39,671 nucleotides of DNA from Eubacterium sp. (GCA_017477505.1 JAFUVQ010000001.1:1-39671); one strand, 5' to 3'. Shown: positions 25,713 through 34,903, counted from the stretch's first letter. Made by a program: numbers and translations. The notes: generated from the letters alone by a model not told the origin.

Positions 25713-26245
25713 TATTTATCCTTTATGCCATGCCTTTTATTAGGTGGCAGTATCTTACGTTTTAATCTGTTTCCGATGATTTTTCCGTTTCCCGCAAAGC
25801 TTTCCCGTGAGGAAATCATCTTATCGGCTATACAAACTATAGCGGCCTCTCTGGATTTTGGAATCTTCGTGAGAGTCAGCGGCCACATATGCGTCTTAAT
25901 GATAGAGGCTTCGTGGTCGGTCACGTTGAAGTCGCGCTTTGCATTTTCGGCTGCGATAGCCGGATGGTGGTAGCCGTGGAGCCGGTCCCCTTTGTTATGC
26001 CAGTCATAGAGGAAGTAATCATGCAGGAATGCACCCTTGACCAGCGACTTCTCATTTGTCTTAATCTTAAATCTTTTAACAATGAAGAAACAGAGAAGTG
26101 CAACCGCCATGGCATGCCGATAGGTGGATACGTCAGCGTGCTGGATATAATTCTTCATTTCCTGAGCGGACTTGTGCGTGGCAGTATCCTTGATCAGGTT
26201 TTTGAAATCCTTCAGCTCATGCGGTTTTAATCTGAATTTCGCCAT
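25712..26245 (-). CDS. HD-domain phosphohydrolase-like protein
   Basis: This 177-residue protein has an HD-superfamily pattern: YRHAMAVALLC, then GAFLHDYFLYDWH with the HD pair, then HHPAIAAENA and a following TH. The KIPKSREAAIVCIADKMIS stretch is usual in small HD hydrolases of Firmicutes, and H-D-x-F-L-Y-D-W-H is seen in this subgroup. The substrate is unknown. It leads the leftward pair and overlaps the hydrolase start by one base. Confidence 0.82.
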   Translation of the reverse strand: MAKFRLKPHELKDFKNLIKDTATHKSAQEMKNYIQHADVSTYRHAMAVALLCFFIVKRFKIKTNEKSLVKGAFLHDYFLYDWHNKGDRLHGYHHPAIAAENAKRDFNVTDHEASIIKTHMWPLTLTKIPKSREAAIVCIADKMISSRESFAGNGKIIGNRLKRKILPPNKRHGIKDK

Positions 26246-26509
26246 ATGCAGTCAGTGCTCCCCGGTAGTCGATTCGTCGGCGCCATTGCCCAAGACCGAA
26301 TGTCTTTCTGTGACGCGCTCCATTTGAAATTATAAACGCGTTACACCGCTTTATCAAACAGTTTTTTGAAGAGTGTTCGATATGTTTCGGTCATTTTTCA
26401 CGGCACTGTTCATTAAGTCTTTAGGGGTATTGCAATTATTTTGGAAATGTAATAATGTCTGACTCGTCAACAGGAAAAAGGTAAGAGGAAAGATACGAGG
26501 AGAAATGAA

Positions 26510-27895
26510 ATGAGAAACGAGTACCCGCTGACAGCGGCACAGAACATGCATTACCAGTGGATAAGAGAGTACAACACCCAGCAGGTTTCGGGTGTGAGCA
26601 TCGTAGCAAGTCTTAAGGCTGAACTTGATTTCGGACTTTTCAAGAAATGCATTCAGCTTGAGATAGAGAGATACGGATGCACAAGACTCAGATTTACAAA
26701 ACCTGACAAGGACGGAAATATCAAACAGTACATCATAAAGCATGACGCAAGAGACATAGAACTTGTAGACATGACTGGAATGACCCTGGCTGAGGCAGAT
26801 GACACGATGCAGCGCTGGGCATACGAAACACTGGACGGAAACAACGTTCCGATGTGCGAGTTCAAGATGGTCAAGCTTCCGGAAGGATATAACGGGTTCT
26901 TCGTTCACATGGATCACAGACTTATAGATTCCTGCGGACTGGTGGTTATGGTAAATGATCTTATGAAGCTCTACACTCATTTCAGATTCGGAAGCGAATA
27001 TCCATCAGACCTTGCAGATTTCGAAACCGTATTAAAGAACGATCTTGATAAGGCATCAAATGAAAAACGTTTTGCCAAGGACAAGAAGTTCTGGGACGAC
27101 CAGCTAGATGCACTCGGCGAGCCGCTCTACTCGGATATTCAGGGACCATCGGTACTTGAGGAATCCAGAAAGAAGCATAAGAATAAGAAGCTCAGAGCTG
27201 CCGACATCGAGAGAAAGGAACTCTTCGTGGCAGTCAAGGATTACTACCTTGAGCCTGAGTCAACCAAAGGTCTTATCGATTTCTGTATGAATCATCAGCT
27301 TTCCATGACCAACCTTCTTCTTCTCGGAATAAGGACTTACCTTTCAAAGGTAAATAACGGACAGGAAGATATAACCATAGAGAATTTCATTTCCCGAAGA
27401 TCTACTCATGACGAGTGGACCTCAGGCGGAAGCAGAACGATAATGTTCCCTTGCAGAACAGTCATTCCGGCTGATACAGATTTCATGTCGGCAGCATACG
27501 AGATACAGAATGTTCAGAACAGAATCTACATGCACAGCAATTACGATCCGGCGCTGATAAGAGAGGAAATGAAGCGAAGATACAATACGCCGGATGATAC
27601 AACCTACGAGAGCTGCTACCTTACATACCAGCCAATGCCGGTCAAGCCTGATAATCCATACCTTGCAGGACTCGAGATGCATAACAGATGGTTCGCAAAC
27701 GGAGCCGCAACCAAGAAGATGTATCTCACGGTTTCACATACAGCGAACGGCGGCATGTGTTTCTCATATCATTATCAGACAGTAAAGCTTACAGAACACG
27801 ATATGGAACTGCTTTACTACTACATGATGAGAATACTTTTCATGGGAATCTCAAATCCGGAGATGACAGTTGGAGAGATCATGGAGACAGTGTAA
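26510..27895 (+). CDS. Free-standing condensation-domain (NRPS C-domain-like) protein
   Basis: This protein has 461 residues, the size of one NRPS condensation domain. It opens with YPLTAAQNMHYQW, like the C1 motif, and has RYGCTRLRF (C2-like). The catalytic HHxxxDG appears as MDHRLIDSCG: Asp135 replaces the first His, while the second His (H136, normally the active one) and Asp140 remain, and the final Gly is Ser141. C-domain proteins join acyl or aminoacyl groups to amines or hydroxyls. No carrier or adenylation domain is fused; these follow as separate genes. It starts after GAGGAG. The product could be an amide- or ester-linked lipid or peptide; that is inferred. Confidence 0.85.
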   Translation: MRNEYPLTAAQNMHYQWIREYNTQQVSGVSIVASLKAELDFGLFKKCIQLEIERYGCTRLRFTKPDKDGNIKQYIIKHDARDIELVDMTGMTLAEADDTMQRWAYETLDGNNVPMCEFKMVKLPEGYNGFFVHMDHRLIDSCGLVVMVNDLMKLYTHFRFGSEYPSDLADFETVLKNDLDKASNEKRFAKDKKFWDDQLDALGEPLYSDIQGPSVLEESRKKHKNKKLRAADIERKELFVAVKDYYLEPESTKGLIDFCMNHQLSMTNLLLLGIRTYLSKVNNGQEDITIENFISRRSTHDEWTSGGSRTIMFPCRTVIPADTDFMSAAYEIQNVQNRIYMHSNYDPALIREEMKRRYNTPDDTTYESCYLTYQPMPVKPDNPYLAGLEMHNRWFANGAATKKMYLTVSHTANGGMCFSYHYQTVKLTEHDMELLYYYMMRILFMGISNPEMTVGEIMETV

Positions 27896-27929
27896 GGCAC
27901 TGACTGACATATACGATCAGACAGATCAC

Positions 27930-28037
27930 GAGACAGATAAGCAGGCAGACAGCCTGACAGATAATGAAACAGATAAGCAGGCAGACAGCCTGACAGATAA
28001 TGAAACAGATAAGCAGGCAGACAGCCTGACAGATAAT
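27930..28037 (+). repeat. Three 36-bp tandem repeats, each with a CAGGC/GCCTG hairpin
   Basis: Units at 27930-27965, 27966-28001 and 28002-28037 are identical but for one base (GAG versus GAA at the start), and a partial fourth follows. Each contains CAGGC-AGACA-GCCTG, a 5-bp stem. The units follow each other with no spacers, so this is not CRISPR. They lie in the 208-nt gap between the condensation gene and the carrier gene. Confidence 0.85.
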
Positions 28038-28103
28038 GAAACAGATAGACAGATAACGATATAAATCAAGTATAGATAAAGATAAGAAAAGGAGATTATA
28101 AAA

Positions 28104-28340
28104 ATGGACAAAGCAATGGAATTTAAGAAGATGATAGCACAGTATTCAAACGTAAAGGCAGAGGATATGACAGATGAGATGAGCGTACGTGATGACCTCG
28201 GGCTCAGCTCACTTGACTTCATGACCTTCCTTGGCGAGCTTGAGGATACATTTGATATAGAGATCGACCTTGATGAGGCAGTGAATATCAACACAGTAGG
28301 CGAGGCAATCACCATGATGAACGAGCTTGTTGCTGCTTAA
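28104..28340 (+). CDS. Acyl/peptidyl carrier protein
   Basis: This 78-residue acidic four-helix carrier has the phosphopantetheine site in LGLSSLDFM, with Ser36 the expected attachment residue (SSL instead of the usual DSL). AAGGAG precedes the ATG. It sits between a condensation-domain gene and an AMP-forming ligase gene, so it should carry the activated acyl or aminoacyl group between them. It differs from the housekeeping fatty-acid carrier, which normally sits with fab genes. Confidence 0.93.
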   Translation: MDKAMEFKKMIAQYSNVKAEDMTDEMSVRDDLGLSSLDFMTFLGELEDTFDIEIDLDEAVNINTVGEAITMMNELVAA

Positions 28341-28440
28341 TTAATATGACCGGGCAGTAAACAGAGAAGCGGTTAAACTGATAAACAGCGAAGCAGATAA
28401 CATTTGAAATTGAGATGGTAAATACTGATGGAGGGAAATA

Positions 28441-29967
28441 ATGAATACCGTTCGTGAAATATGGGACTTTGCATCTAAGGAATACGCTGAACTGACAGCA
28501 GTGAAGTGGCTTAAGAAGAAGGAGATTATTGAGAGAAGCTACGCCGGACTGAATGACGACGTGGTAAAAGTAAGAAAGGCTCTTAAAAGAGAGGGCTTTG
28601 ACGGGGCCCATATATCACTTATAGGAACGGCATCGGTTGAATGGATAAGTGCTTATCTTGGAATCACAACCGGTAACAATGTAGCAATACCGCTGGATGC
28701 AGGGCTTCCTGCAGAAGATCTTATCGCACTCCTTCAGGACTGCGATGCAGAGGCACTTTTCCTCATTCCAAAGGGGAAGTTAGTGGCAGAGGCTGTAAAA
28801 GCCGCATGCCCTAAGATTAAGAAGATATGGCTGCTCCAGGAAGAGAAGGATGACGCCTTCGAAACACTGGCAGACCTTAAAGAAAAAGCAGAGGGTCAGG
28901 ATGATGTGGCAGGCCGCAGGGCAGAAGACATCGCAACCCTTATCTATACATCAGGAACAACAGGAAAAGCCAAGGGAGTTATGCTTACACAGGCAAATCT
29001 TGCGAACAACGTTGGGGCAGTTCCATTTTCTTCCCATCCGGGAACTGTACTTCTCAGCGTACTTCCCATTCATCACGCATTCTGCCTTGTCATGGACTGG
29101 CTTAAAGGATTCTCCCTTGGCGCGTCGGTGGCCATAAACGATTCATTTATGTATATGGTCAGGAACATGGGCATCTTCAAGCCTGAAGTAATGCTCATGG
29201 TTCCCCTCATGATAGAGACAATATATAAGAAGCTTTCCACTGTAGATCCTTCTCTTCCGAAGGCGGCTGTGGCTGCAAATGTATTTGGAGAGAATCTGAA
29301 GATCATATTCACCGGCGGGGCACACCTTGATCCGTTTTATGTTGAAGCTTTCGCTGAGTATGGCGTGAAGGTTCTTGAGGGCTACGGTATGAGCGAATGC
29401 TCACCGGTTATCAGCTCCAATACACCTGATGATTACAAAGTCGGTTCCATAGGAAAGCCGCTTTCAAATGTAAAGATACGTTTTGTAAATGATGAGATTC
29501 AGGTACAGGGCAGCAGCGTTATGCAGGGCTACTACAGGATGCCGAAGGAGACAGAAGAGACCATCGGTGACGGCTGGCTCCATACAGGAGATAAGGGCTA
29601 TATCGACGAGGACGGTTTCCTCTTTATTAACGGCCGTGTCAAGAATCTTATTATCCTTTCAAATGGAGAGAATATCTCACCTGAAGAGATAGAAAACAAG
29701 CTTGGAATCAATCCACTTGTCGGAGAAGTGATCGTGACAGGAGAGAACAACGGACTGGTTGCGAGAATTTATCCTGACCAGGATGTTGTGAAGGCAAAGA
29801 ATCTGGATGAGGATGCCATTAAGGCAGGCCTCGAGGCAGCTATCAAAGAATTCAACAGAAATCAGCCTACCTATAGACAGATCATTTCGGTAGTTGTGAG
29901 AAAGAATCCTTTCCACCGCAACTCTACCAGAAAGATAGTCAGAGCTGACGCCGAGATTGATGAGTAG
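28441..29967 (+). CDS. AMP-forming acyl/aminoacyl ligase (adenylation enzyme)
   Basis: This protein has 508 residues with the ANL superfamily motifs: phosphate loop YTSGTTGKAKG (169-179), EGYGMSECSPV, HTGDKGYIDEDGF, GRVKNLIILSNGENISPEE and the C-terminal catalytic Lys in RNSTRKIVR. The substrate class, fatty acid or amino acid, cannot be fixed by eye; EGYGMSECSP is more usual in fatty-acyl ligases. Together with the carrier and the condensation protein it probably loads the carrier. GGAGGG precedes the ATG. Confidence 0.92.
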   Translation: MNTVREIWDFASKEYAELTAVKWLKKKEIIERSYAGLNDDVVKVRKALKREGFDGAHISLIGTASVEWISAYLGITTGNNVAIPLDAGLPAEDLIALLQDCDAEALFLIPKGKLVAEAVKAACPKIKKIWLLQEEKDDAFETLADLKEKAEGQDDVAGRRAEDIATLIYTSGTTGKAKGVMLTQANLANNVGAVPFSSHPGTVLLSVLPIHHAFCLVMDWLKGFSLGASVAINDSFMYMVRNMGIFKPEVMLMVPLMIETIYKKLSTVDPSLPKAAVAANVFGENLKIIFTGGAHLDPFYVEAFAEYGVKVLEGYGMSECSPVISSNTPDDYKVGSIGKPLSNVKIRFVNDEIQVQGSSVMQGYYRMPKETEETIGDGWLHTGDKGYIDEDGFLFINGRVKNLIILSNGENISPEEIENKLGINPLVGEVIVTGENNGLVARIYPDQDVVKAKNLDEDAIKAGLEAAIKEFNRNQPTYRQIISVVVRKNPFHRNSTRKIVRADAEIDE

Positions 29968-30003
29968 GCATACGAATGCAGCATGAAAATGCATACAGAT
30001 AAA

Positions 30004-30567
30004 TTACTTCGATAAATAAGGTAAAATACCTGACATAAAAATCTTGGAAAGAATATCAGCAATATCTTCAGCGGGGGTCGAAAAGGCCTCCGCTGTCCAT
30101 TTGTGAAGGACACCGATGGTGCTTCCGATGGCGCCGGCTATCATAAACGAGAATTCCGTACTTCTTGCGGAAGCCGGAGTCACATCCGTTACATAACGAT
30201 GAAACATGGTGAGAGCCTTCTCAAAGAAAGCATCGCCACGGGGAGACTGCAGCAGATTCGCCAGGAAAGGATTCCTCTTCGTATAATTACATACAGCAAG
30301 GAAATAAGAATGACAGAAATCATGATCATTCTTCGGATGGAAGCTCTCCATCATCTTAAATATATCCTGAATGGTCTTATCCTCGGCAGCTTCGATGAGG
30401 GACGGTACATTTTCATAATGATTGTAAAATGTACTGCGTACTATTCCCGCCTTTTTTATAACATCAGATACACTGATCTTATCCAGATCCTTTTCTTTGA
30501 GAAGAAGGAAAAAGGCTTCAAATATCGCTTCTTCGACAGTACTGTATCTTTCATCTAACTGGTTCAT
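30004..30567 (-). CDS. TetR/AcrR-family transcriptional regulator
   Basis: The start is set at ATG 30567 because AAGGAAG lies just before it, inside a longer reading frame from 30582; the product has 187 residues. The N-terminal helix-turn-helix (DKISVSDVIKKAGIVRSTFYNHY) is of TetR type. The C-terminal half is a helical ligand domain of the TetR_C_33-like kind. It is convergent with the ligase gene and divergent from the GGDEF gene, so it may regulate either; an acyl ligand is plausible given its neighbours but unproven. Confidence 0.88.
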   Translation of the reverse strand: MNQLDERYSTVEEAIFEAFFLLLKEKDLDKISVSDVIKKAGIVRSTFYNHYENVPSLIEAAEDKTIQDIFKMMESFHPKNDHDFCHSYFLAVCNYTKRNPFLANLLQSPRGDAFFEKALTMFHRYVTDVTPASARSTEFSFMIAGAIGSTIGVLHKWTAEAFSTPAEDIADILSKIFMSGILPYLSK

Positions 30568-30730
30568 GGTACTTCCTTTCATAACATCGTGCAGCGCGTC
30601 TCAGGGAGATGCATCTTTGAAATTAATTATACATACTAATTCTTAAAATCTCAATATTTCAGATGAAATCATATTCAAAATGTATTAATATTACTATAAC
30701 TGTACTGAGTTTTTTATTACGGGTATCCAT

Positions 30731-32341
30731 ATGAATGTGACACATCTGACCTATCAGGAAAAGAACATCATCAAATGGAACGGGGTCCTGAAGGCCGCCA
30801 TCGGTCTTTGCTGGGCTGTTTTTACTGTGGCTACTTTTCTGGAAATGGAAATGGTATACGATGCCGTTTCCATAGTTCTGACCCTTCTATCGGTTATTCT
30901 TTACATTAAATCCAAGTCTATCATAGGTAAATTCTGGAACGTGGCCAGATGGTTCTGCGCGGGAACCTTCATATGGTTCATTGCTGATATCGTCTGGTTT
31001 CTAAATGGGAATTTCTTCCCTGATAATGCCGTACTTTCATTCCTTTCCGACGGTCTTTATCTTCTGCCGGATTATATGTTCCTGATAGGACTTGTTTTCT
31101 ATGCAAAGGACAGATTCGATAAAACTGATTTTCAGATGGTATTTATCGATGCCTTCGTAATAGCCATCATTACATTTCTCTTTTCACAGATACATTTTAA
31201 GAAATATAATGGCTATACATTTGTCATGAGTTTTCATTCTGTCAGCATTCTCCTTTATTCATTTGTTACCCTGTTCATATTCATGATCCTGGTGGTCATA
31301 TACATAAAGACGGGGCTGAAGAAGCATACAGTGCAGTTCTATATCATATCGGCGGCACTGATGATCTTCGATGCATTTGAAGTAAGATATACATTTTTCA
31401 TGTTTGAGGATAAGGATCCCGAGAGCCCGTTTATAGATATCATCTTCCTTCTCTGCATAGCGACCATTGCTATATTCTTTTCAGATGTAAAACTCCGGGA
31501 CATAGACTTTTCGGGAGATAAAGCGGGAAGCCGGATCTCACAGTTTATAACCGGTCATTTCACTCTGGTTTACTGGGTCAATACGGTTATCATGCTTGTG
31601 GTGACAGTGGTGCTTTACTACATACATTTCTTTGATATGACAAATGTATTTTATATGGTCACCATTTCCCTGGCCTACGTCATAATGTGCAAGACCATTC
31701 AGGCAAATATACTTTCGGAGGAGCTGATCGCCCGTCAGAAGGATGAAAACGCAAGGCTTGAGAGAATGGTTGAGGAGAAGACCAGAGAGCTTAAGGAGAT
31801 GAATGAGCATCTGGAATATATTTCAAATGTGGATGCTCTGACCGGAATATACAATCGCCGCTACGGCGTGGAGCTTCTTGCAAAATTCATAAAGGATGAG
31901 AATGCCTATCCGGTGACATTGTTTTCCCTTGATCTGAATCATTTCAAACCGATAAATGATAATTACGGCCACGACATGGGTGACGTGGTTCTGAAAGAAG
32001 TCGGGCACAGACTCGGAAATCTCGGACAGGATCGCTGCACAGCCATAAGAGTAGGCGGTGATGAATTCCTGCTCATTTTCAGAAATTCCAACAAGGCGGC
32101 CATAGAAAACATGGCTAAGCTTATATGCGAAAGAATGGATCAGCCTATAGAAGCACACGTGGTGGATGAGAACAAGGCAGAAATAAACCATACTCTGCAT
32201 ATATCCGCATGTATAGGAATCGCTTCATTTCCAAATGATGCAACTGATATAGAGACACTTTACAAGATGGCTGATGAAGCGCTTTATTCAATAAAACATA
32301 AATATGACCACAGCGCATATATGCGATACGATGCAATGTGA
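30731..32341 (+). CDS. Membrane diguanylate cyclase (GGDEF)
   Basis: This protein has 536 residues. About eight to nine hydrophobic segments fill residues 15-320, an integral-membrane sensory region without a recognised name. A coiled coil follows (ARLERMVEEKTRELKEMNEHLEY), then a GGDEF domain with DALTGIYNRRYG and VGGDEFLLIF (GGDEF at 442). The active-site motif is intact, so it should make cyclic di-GMP. The inhibitory I-site RxxD is absent at the usual place (GQDRCTAIRVGGDEF). The ribosome binding site is weak. Confidence 0.9.
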   Translation: MNVTHLTYQEKNIIKWNGVLKAAIGLCWAVFTVATFLEMEMVYDAVSIVLTLLSVILYIKSKSIIGKFWNVARWFCAGTFIWFIADIVWFLNGNFFPDNAVLSFLSDGLYLLPDYMFLIGLVFYAKDRFDKTDFQMVFIDAFVIAIITFLFSQIHFKKYNGYTFVMSFHSVSILLYSFVTLFIFMILVVIYIKTGLKKHTVQFYIISAALMIFDAFEVRYTFFMFEDKDPESPFIDIIFLLCIATIAIFFSDVKLRDIDFSGDKAGSRISQFITGHFTLVYWVNTVIMLVVTVVLYYIHFFDMTNVFYMVTISLAYVIMCKTIQANILSEELIARQKDENARLERMVEEKTRELKEMNEHLEYISNVDALTGIYNRRYGVELLAKFIKDENAYPVTLFSLDLNHFKPINDNYGHDMGDVVLKEVGHRLGNLGQDRCTAIRVGGDEFLLIFRNSNKAAIENMAKLICERMDQPIEAHVVDENKAEINHTLHISACIGIASFPNDATDIETLYKMADEALYSIKHKYDHSAYMRYDAM

Positions 32342-32350
32342 TGAAATGCA

Positions 32351-32385
32351 AAAGGCTTGCCTGCTTATACAGCAGGCAGGCCTTT
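32351..32385 (+). terminator. Strong terminator after the GGDEF gene
   Basis: AAAGGCTTGCCTGCT pairs with AGCAGGCAGGCCTTT (15 bp, one wobble) around TATAC. The T-run is built into the right arm, with more T after it. Confidence 0.8.
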
Positions 32386-32425
32386 GTTGCGCATTTGTTG
32401 CTTTTAGGGGGCTATAATGGGTTTG

Positions 32426-32440
32426 TGAGACAGGGGGACT
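32426..32440. repeat. GACAG/CTGTC palindrome of the GGGAC family
   Basis: GACAG and CTGTC pair around a GGGGA loop. Outer GGGTT and AACCC (about 32418 and 32451) can extend the pairing. It resembles the palindromes near 7329 and 9783. Confidence 0.45.
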
Positions 32441-32510
32441 GTCCCACCGAACCCACCGCAGGGTGCTCGTGTCACATATTAGATAAAGTAAGAGAAAGGA
32501 AAATGCAGTT

Positions 32511-33374
32511 ATGGAAATAATGGAAATATCATTACTCACACCACTTGACCTGGATAAATTTGCTCATCTTTATCCCGAAAGTATACTGGGTGAACTCCCC
32601 GCAGATGCTATTTTGATCGGATGTATCATTACCGAGCCTATTGATGCGGCAGGTATTCTTATGGCACATGTTGATGATACAGATATTGTGATCGACTGGC
32701 TCTATGTGGACGAGATGTACAGAAGAAAAGGCTGTGCCAGCACTATGATGAAGGTTCTTCTTGATGCTGCCGCGGAGTCAGGTGAGCTGGACAGCGTAAC
32801 TATCATTTTCTCAGAAGAAGATGAGGGAATGAGTGAATTCCTTAGGATAAATGAGTTTATGGTGACTTACCGTGGAGGAGATAAGGGATTCAGTACACGA
32901 CTTGGAAAGATTCCGGTTCTTCCGGTTAACGAGAAACTGAAAGGCCAGCTTAATTTCCTCGATGATGTACCCGAAACTGAGTTCAGCCGCTTCAGAAGTC
33001 TTCTCAATGAAATGGTCATACCGGGGGTGGCTATCAAACTTCCATTTGAAAAGAGAAATTATCTCCCCGAAAGTAGTGCTATTATGGAAAACGGAATCAT
33101 CCGCGCAATCTTCCTTGTAAGAAAGATGGATGAATCAATCGAAGTATCCTGGGTTTATAACAACACCAATCAGGCGGCCGCTTTTCCGGCATTGATTAAT
33201 GCCAGTGTAAACCAGCTGAAGAAAAGCTACCCTGAAGATAATGCTTTCTGCTTTGCAAGTGTAAGCAGTAAGATGGACGAATTCATAGAAAGATGTATTC
33301 CGGTAGAATCATCATCCGAGATTTATTTTGGATCTTATATGTTTGGAGATGATTTTGGAGCCGAATTTGAATAG
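32511..33374 (+). CDS. GNAT-like acetyltransferase
   Basis: This protein has 287 residues. The N-terminal part shows a GNAT pattern: a beta strand AAGILMAHV, then DWLYVDEMYRRKGCASTMM, where R-R-K-G-C-A is the acetyl-CoA pyrophosphate loop (usually R/Q-x-x-G-x-G/A). A second, weaker domain fills the C-terminal half. The acceptor is unknown. AAGGA stands about 11 nt before ATG 32511. It lies 21 nt upstream of the alpha/beta hydrolase, so the two are probably co-transcribed. Confidence 0.78.
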   Translation: MEIMEISLLTPLDLDKFAHLYPESILGELPADAILIGCIITEPIDAAGILMAHVDDTDIVIDWLYVDEMYRRKGCASTMMKVLLDAAAESGELDSVTIIFSEEDEGMSEFLRINEFMVTYRGGDKGFSTRLGKIPVLPVNEKLKGQLNFLDDVPETEFSRFRSLLNEMVIPGVAIKLPFEKRNYLPESSAIMENGIIRAIFLVRKMDESIEVSWVYNNTNQAAAFPALINASVNQLKKSYPEDNAFCFASVSSKMDEFIERCIPVESSSEIYFGSYMFGDDFGAEFE

Positions 33375-33395
33375 AAATAAAGGAGGGAATCAGCT

Positions 33396-34820
33396 ATGCC
33401 AAGCCCTGAAAAGAAAACATTAGAAGAAATAATGAGTGATATTTATACCATGCAGCAGGCATCTAATAAAAAACCTGAAGTTAAGGAAGAAGAGATTAAA
33501 GAATATATACAGAATGAGCTTGAAAACAAAGCTGTCGACAAAAACAGCAAGGTTGCAAAGCACATTACAGAGCTTATGGCCAGAAATCCGATGGTAAGAA
33601 AGGAGCTCAAGGCGTCCCTTCCACAGGCAGATAAGGCAAGGAAGGAAAAGATGAATCAGCTCAGAACAGACGCTAAACGTTCCGGAATGTCTAAGCTGTG
33701 GAATGATTTTTCAGGCCGCAAGAAGCGCAATGCTAAAAAGGAACTTAAAGAGATAGCCCAGGCCAAAAGGAAAAGTGTCAGCGGTGACAAGCTGCATAAA
33801 AGTGCTTCCGACAAGATTAGTACAGGCCGAGGACGCCATATATTTACAAGCATGGTAAATGAACAGGCCTTGGGAACATTCGATGAACGTCATAATAATA
33901 AATTTACCTACAAAGAAGATAAAAATACTAAGATCATCAATCACAGAACCTCGGAGGGAATGCTGAATGGAGCGGTTCATTCGCCTGCGCCTGAAAAAGA
34001 CACCGGAAAAGTGGTGCTGTTTTTCTCGGGAAGCGGTGCCCCTTCGGCCAAATTAGTGAATACGGTACTCCAGGAATATTTGGATATGGGAGCTACAGTA
34101 GTTTCCATGGATTACAGAGGTTTTGGTAAGAGCGAGACACTGGACAGGAAAGGAAAGAAAAAAGGAACTCCTCTCAGCGAAAACTCTATTTACCAGGATG
34201 GACAGGAGATGCTTAACTATGTAATGAAGGAAATGAATGTTAAGCCTGAAAATATTATCCTTCACGGTTATTCAATGGGTGGTGCGGTTGCATCAAAGGT
34301 TGCGGCTGATTTTGCGCAGACCCAGCAGAAAAATGCACTTGAAACAGGAAGAAATGTAAAGAAGCTCGGCGGTGTTGTTTTGCACAGCCCTATGGCAACA
34401 ATGTATGAAGCTGCATACGAAGAGACCATCGAAGGTAAGGAAAGAACCTTCGGAAACAGATTCCATGCCGGCTTCATGGCAGGCGGTGGCAAGATGTTCG
34501 GAGGAGCTTACAATACACGCTCTCACATGAGGAGACTCCGTAAATTCGATCCTGATATGCCGGTTCACTACACATCCGGAGACTATAATGCAGGAGATCA
34601 ACTGGCTCTTGATGCAACTGATATTGACAAGGATAAGCAGGCTCACTTTAAGAATTCATCGAGTAACTACGGTGAATTTGACCATGAAGGCAGAAACCTG
34701 GATATAAATAATGGATTATTAAAGACCATGATAAATGGTACCCGCAAAGACGTACCTGTTCAGAAACAGCAGCAGCCACAGCAGCAGCGCGAGAGTAACG
34801 CGCACTCACTTGGAATATGA
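33396..34820 (+). CDS. Cytosolic alpha/beta hydrolase with long charged N-terminus
   Basis: This 474-residue protein has no signal peptide or TM. Residues 1-150 are helical and highly charged (KKRNAKKELKEIAQAKRK). The hydrolase core follows: VVLFFSGSGAPSAK, VSMDYRGFGKSE, the nucleophile elbow LHGYSMGGAV with Ser293, and a late NYGEFDHEGR that may hold the catalytic His. The C-terminus is Gln/Pro-rich. The layout is unlike ordinary metabolic esterases and closer to large multi-domain hydrolases of unknown role or effectors. AAGGAGG precedes the ATG. A strong terminator separates it from the next gene, which has the same low-complexity Gln/Pro flavour. Confidence 0.82.
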   Translation: MPSPEKKTLEEIMSDIYTMQQASNKKPEVKEEEIKEYIQNELENKAVDKNSKVAKHITELMARNPMVRKELKASLPQADKARKEKMNQLRTDAKRSGMSKLWNDFSGRKKRNAKKELKEIAQAKRKSVSGDKLHKSASDKISTGRGRHIFTSMVNEQALGTFDERHNNKFTYKEDKNTKIINHRTSEGMLNGAVHSPAPEKDTGKVVLFFSGSGAPSAKLVNTVLQEYLDMGATVVSMDYRGFGKSETLDRKGKKKGTPLSENSIYQDGQEMLNYVMKEMNVKPENIILHGYSMGGAVASKVAADFAQTQQKNALETGRNVKKLGGVVLHSPMATMYEAAYEETIEGKERTFGNRFHAGFMAGGGKMFGGAYNTRSHMRRLRKFDPDMPVHYTSGDYNAGDQLALDATDIDKDKQAHFKNSSSNYGEFDHEGRNLDINNGLLKTMINGTRKDVPVQKQQQPQQQRESNAHSLGI

Positions 34821-34824
34821 TTTT

Positions 34825-34853
34825 TACACCCCTGTGTTGCACACAGGGGTGTA
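34825..34853 (+). terminator. Perfect 13-bp terminator hairpin
   Basis: TACACCCCTGTGT pairs exactly with ACACAGGGGTGTA around TGC, preceded by TTTT and followed by TTATTTA. It ends the GNAT-hydrolase transcript. Confidence 0.85.
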
Positions 34854-34903
34854 TTATTTAGGCGTCGTATGAAACAAGTTACATTTTTCAAGGAGGTAAT
34901 GAT

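Noticed and set aside
27930-28058. CRISPR-like array of 36-bp repeats
   Set aside because: The repeats touch each other with no unique spacers, and no cas genes are near.
27870-28064. 64-residue ORF with ETDKQADSLTDN repeats
   Set aside because: It starts inside the condensation gene without a ribosome binding site. The open frame follows from a 36-bp repeat, a multiple of three, without stops.
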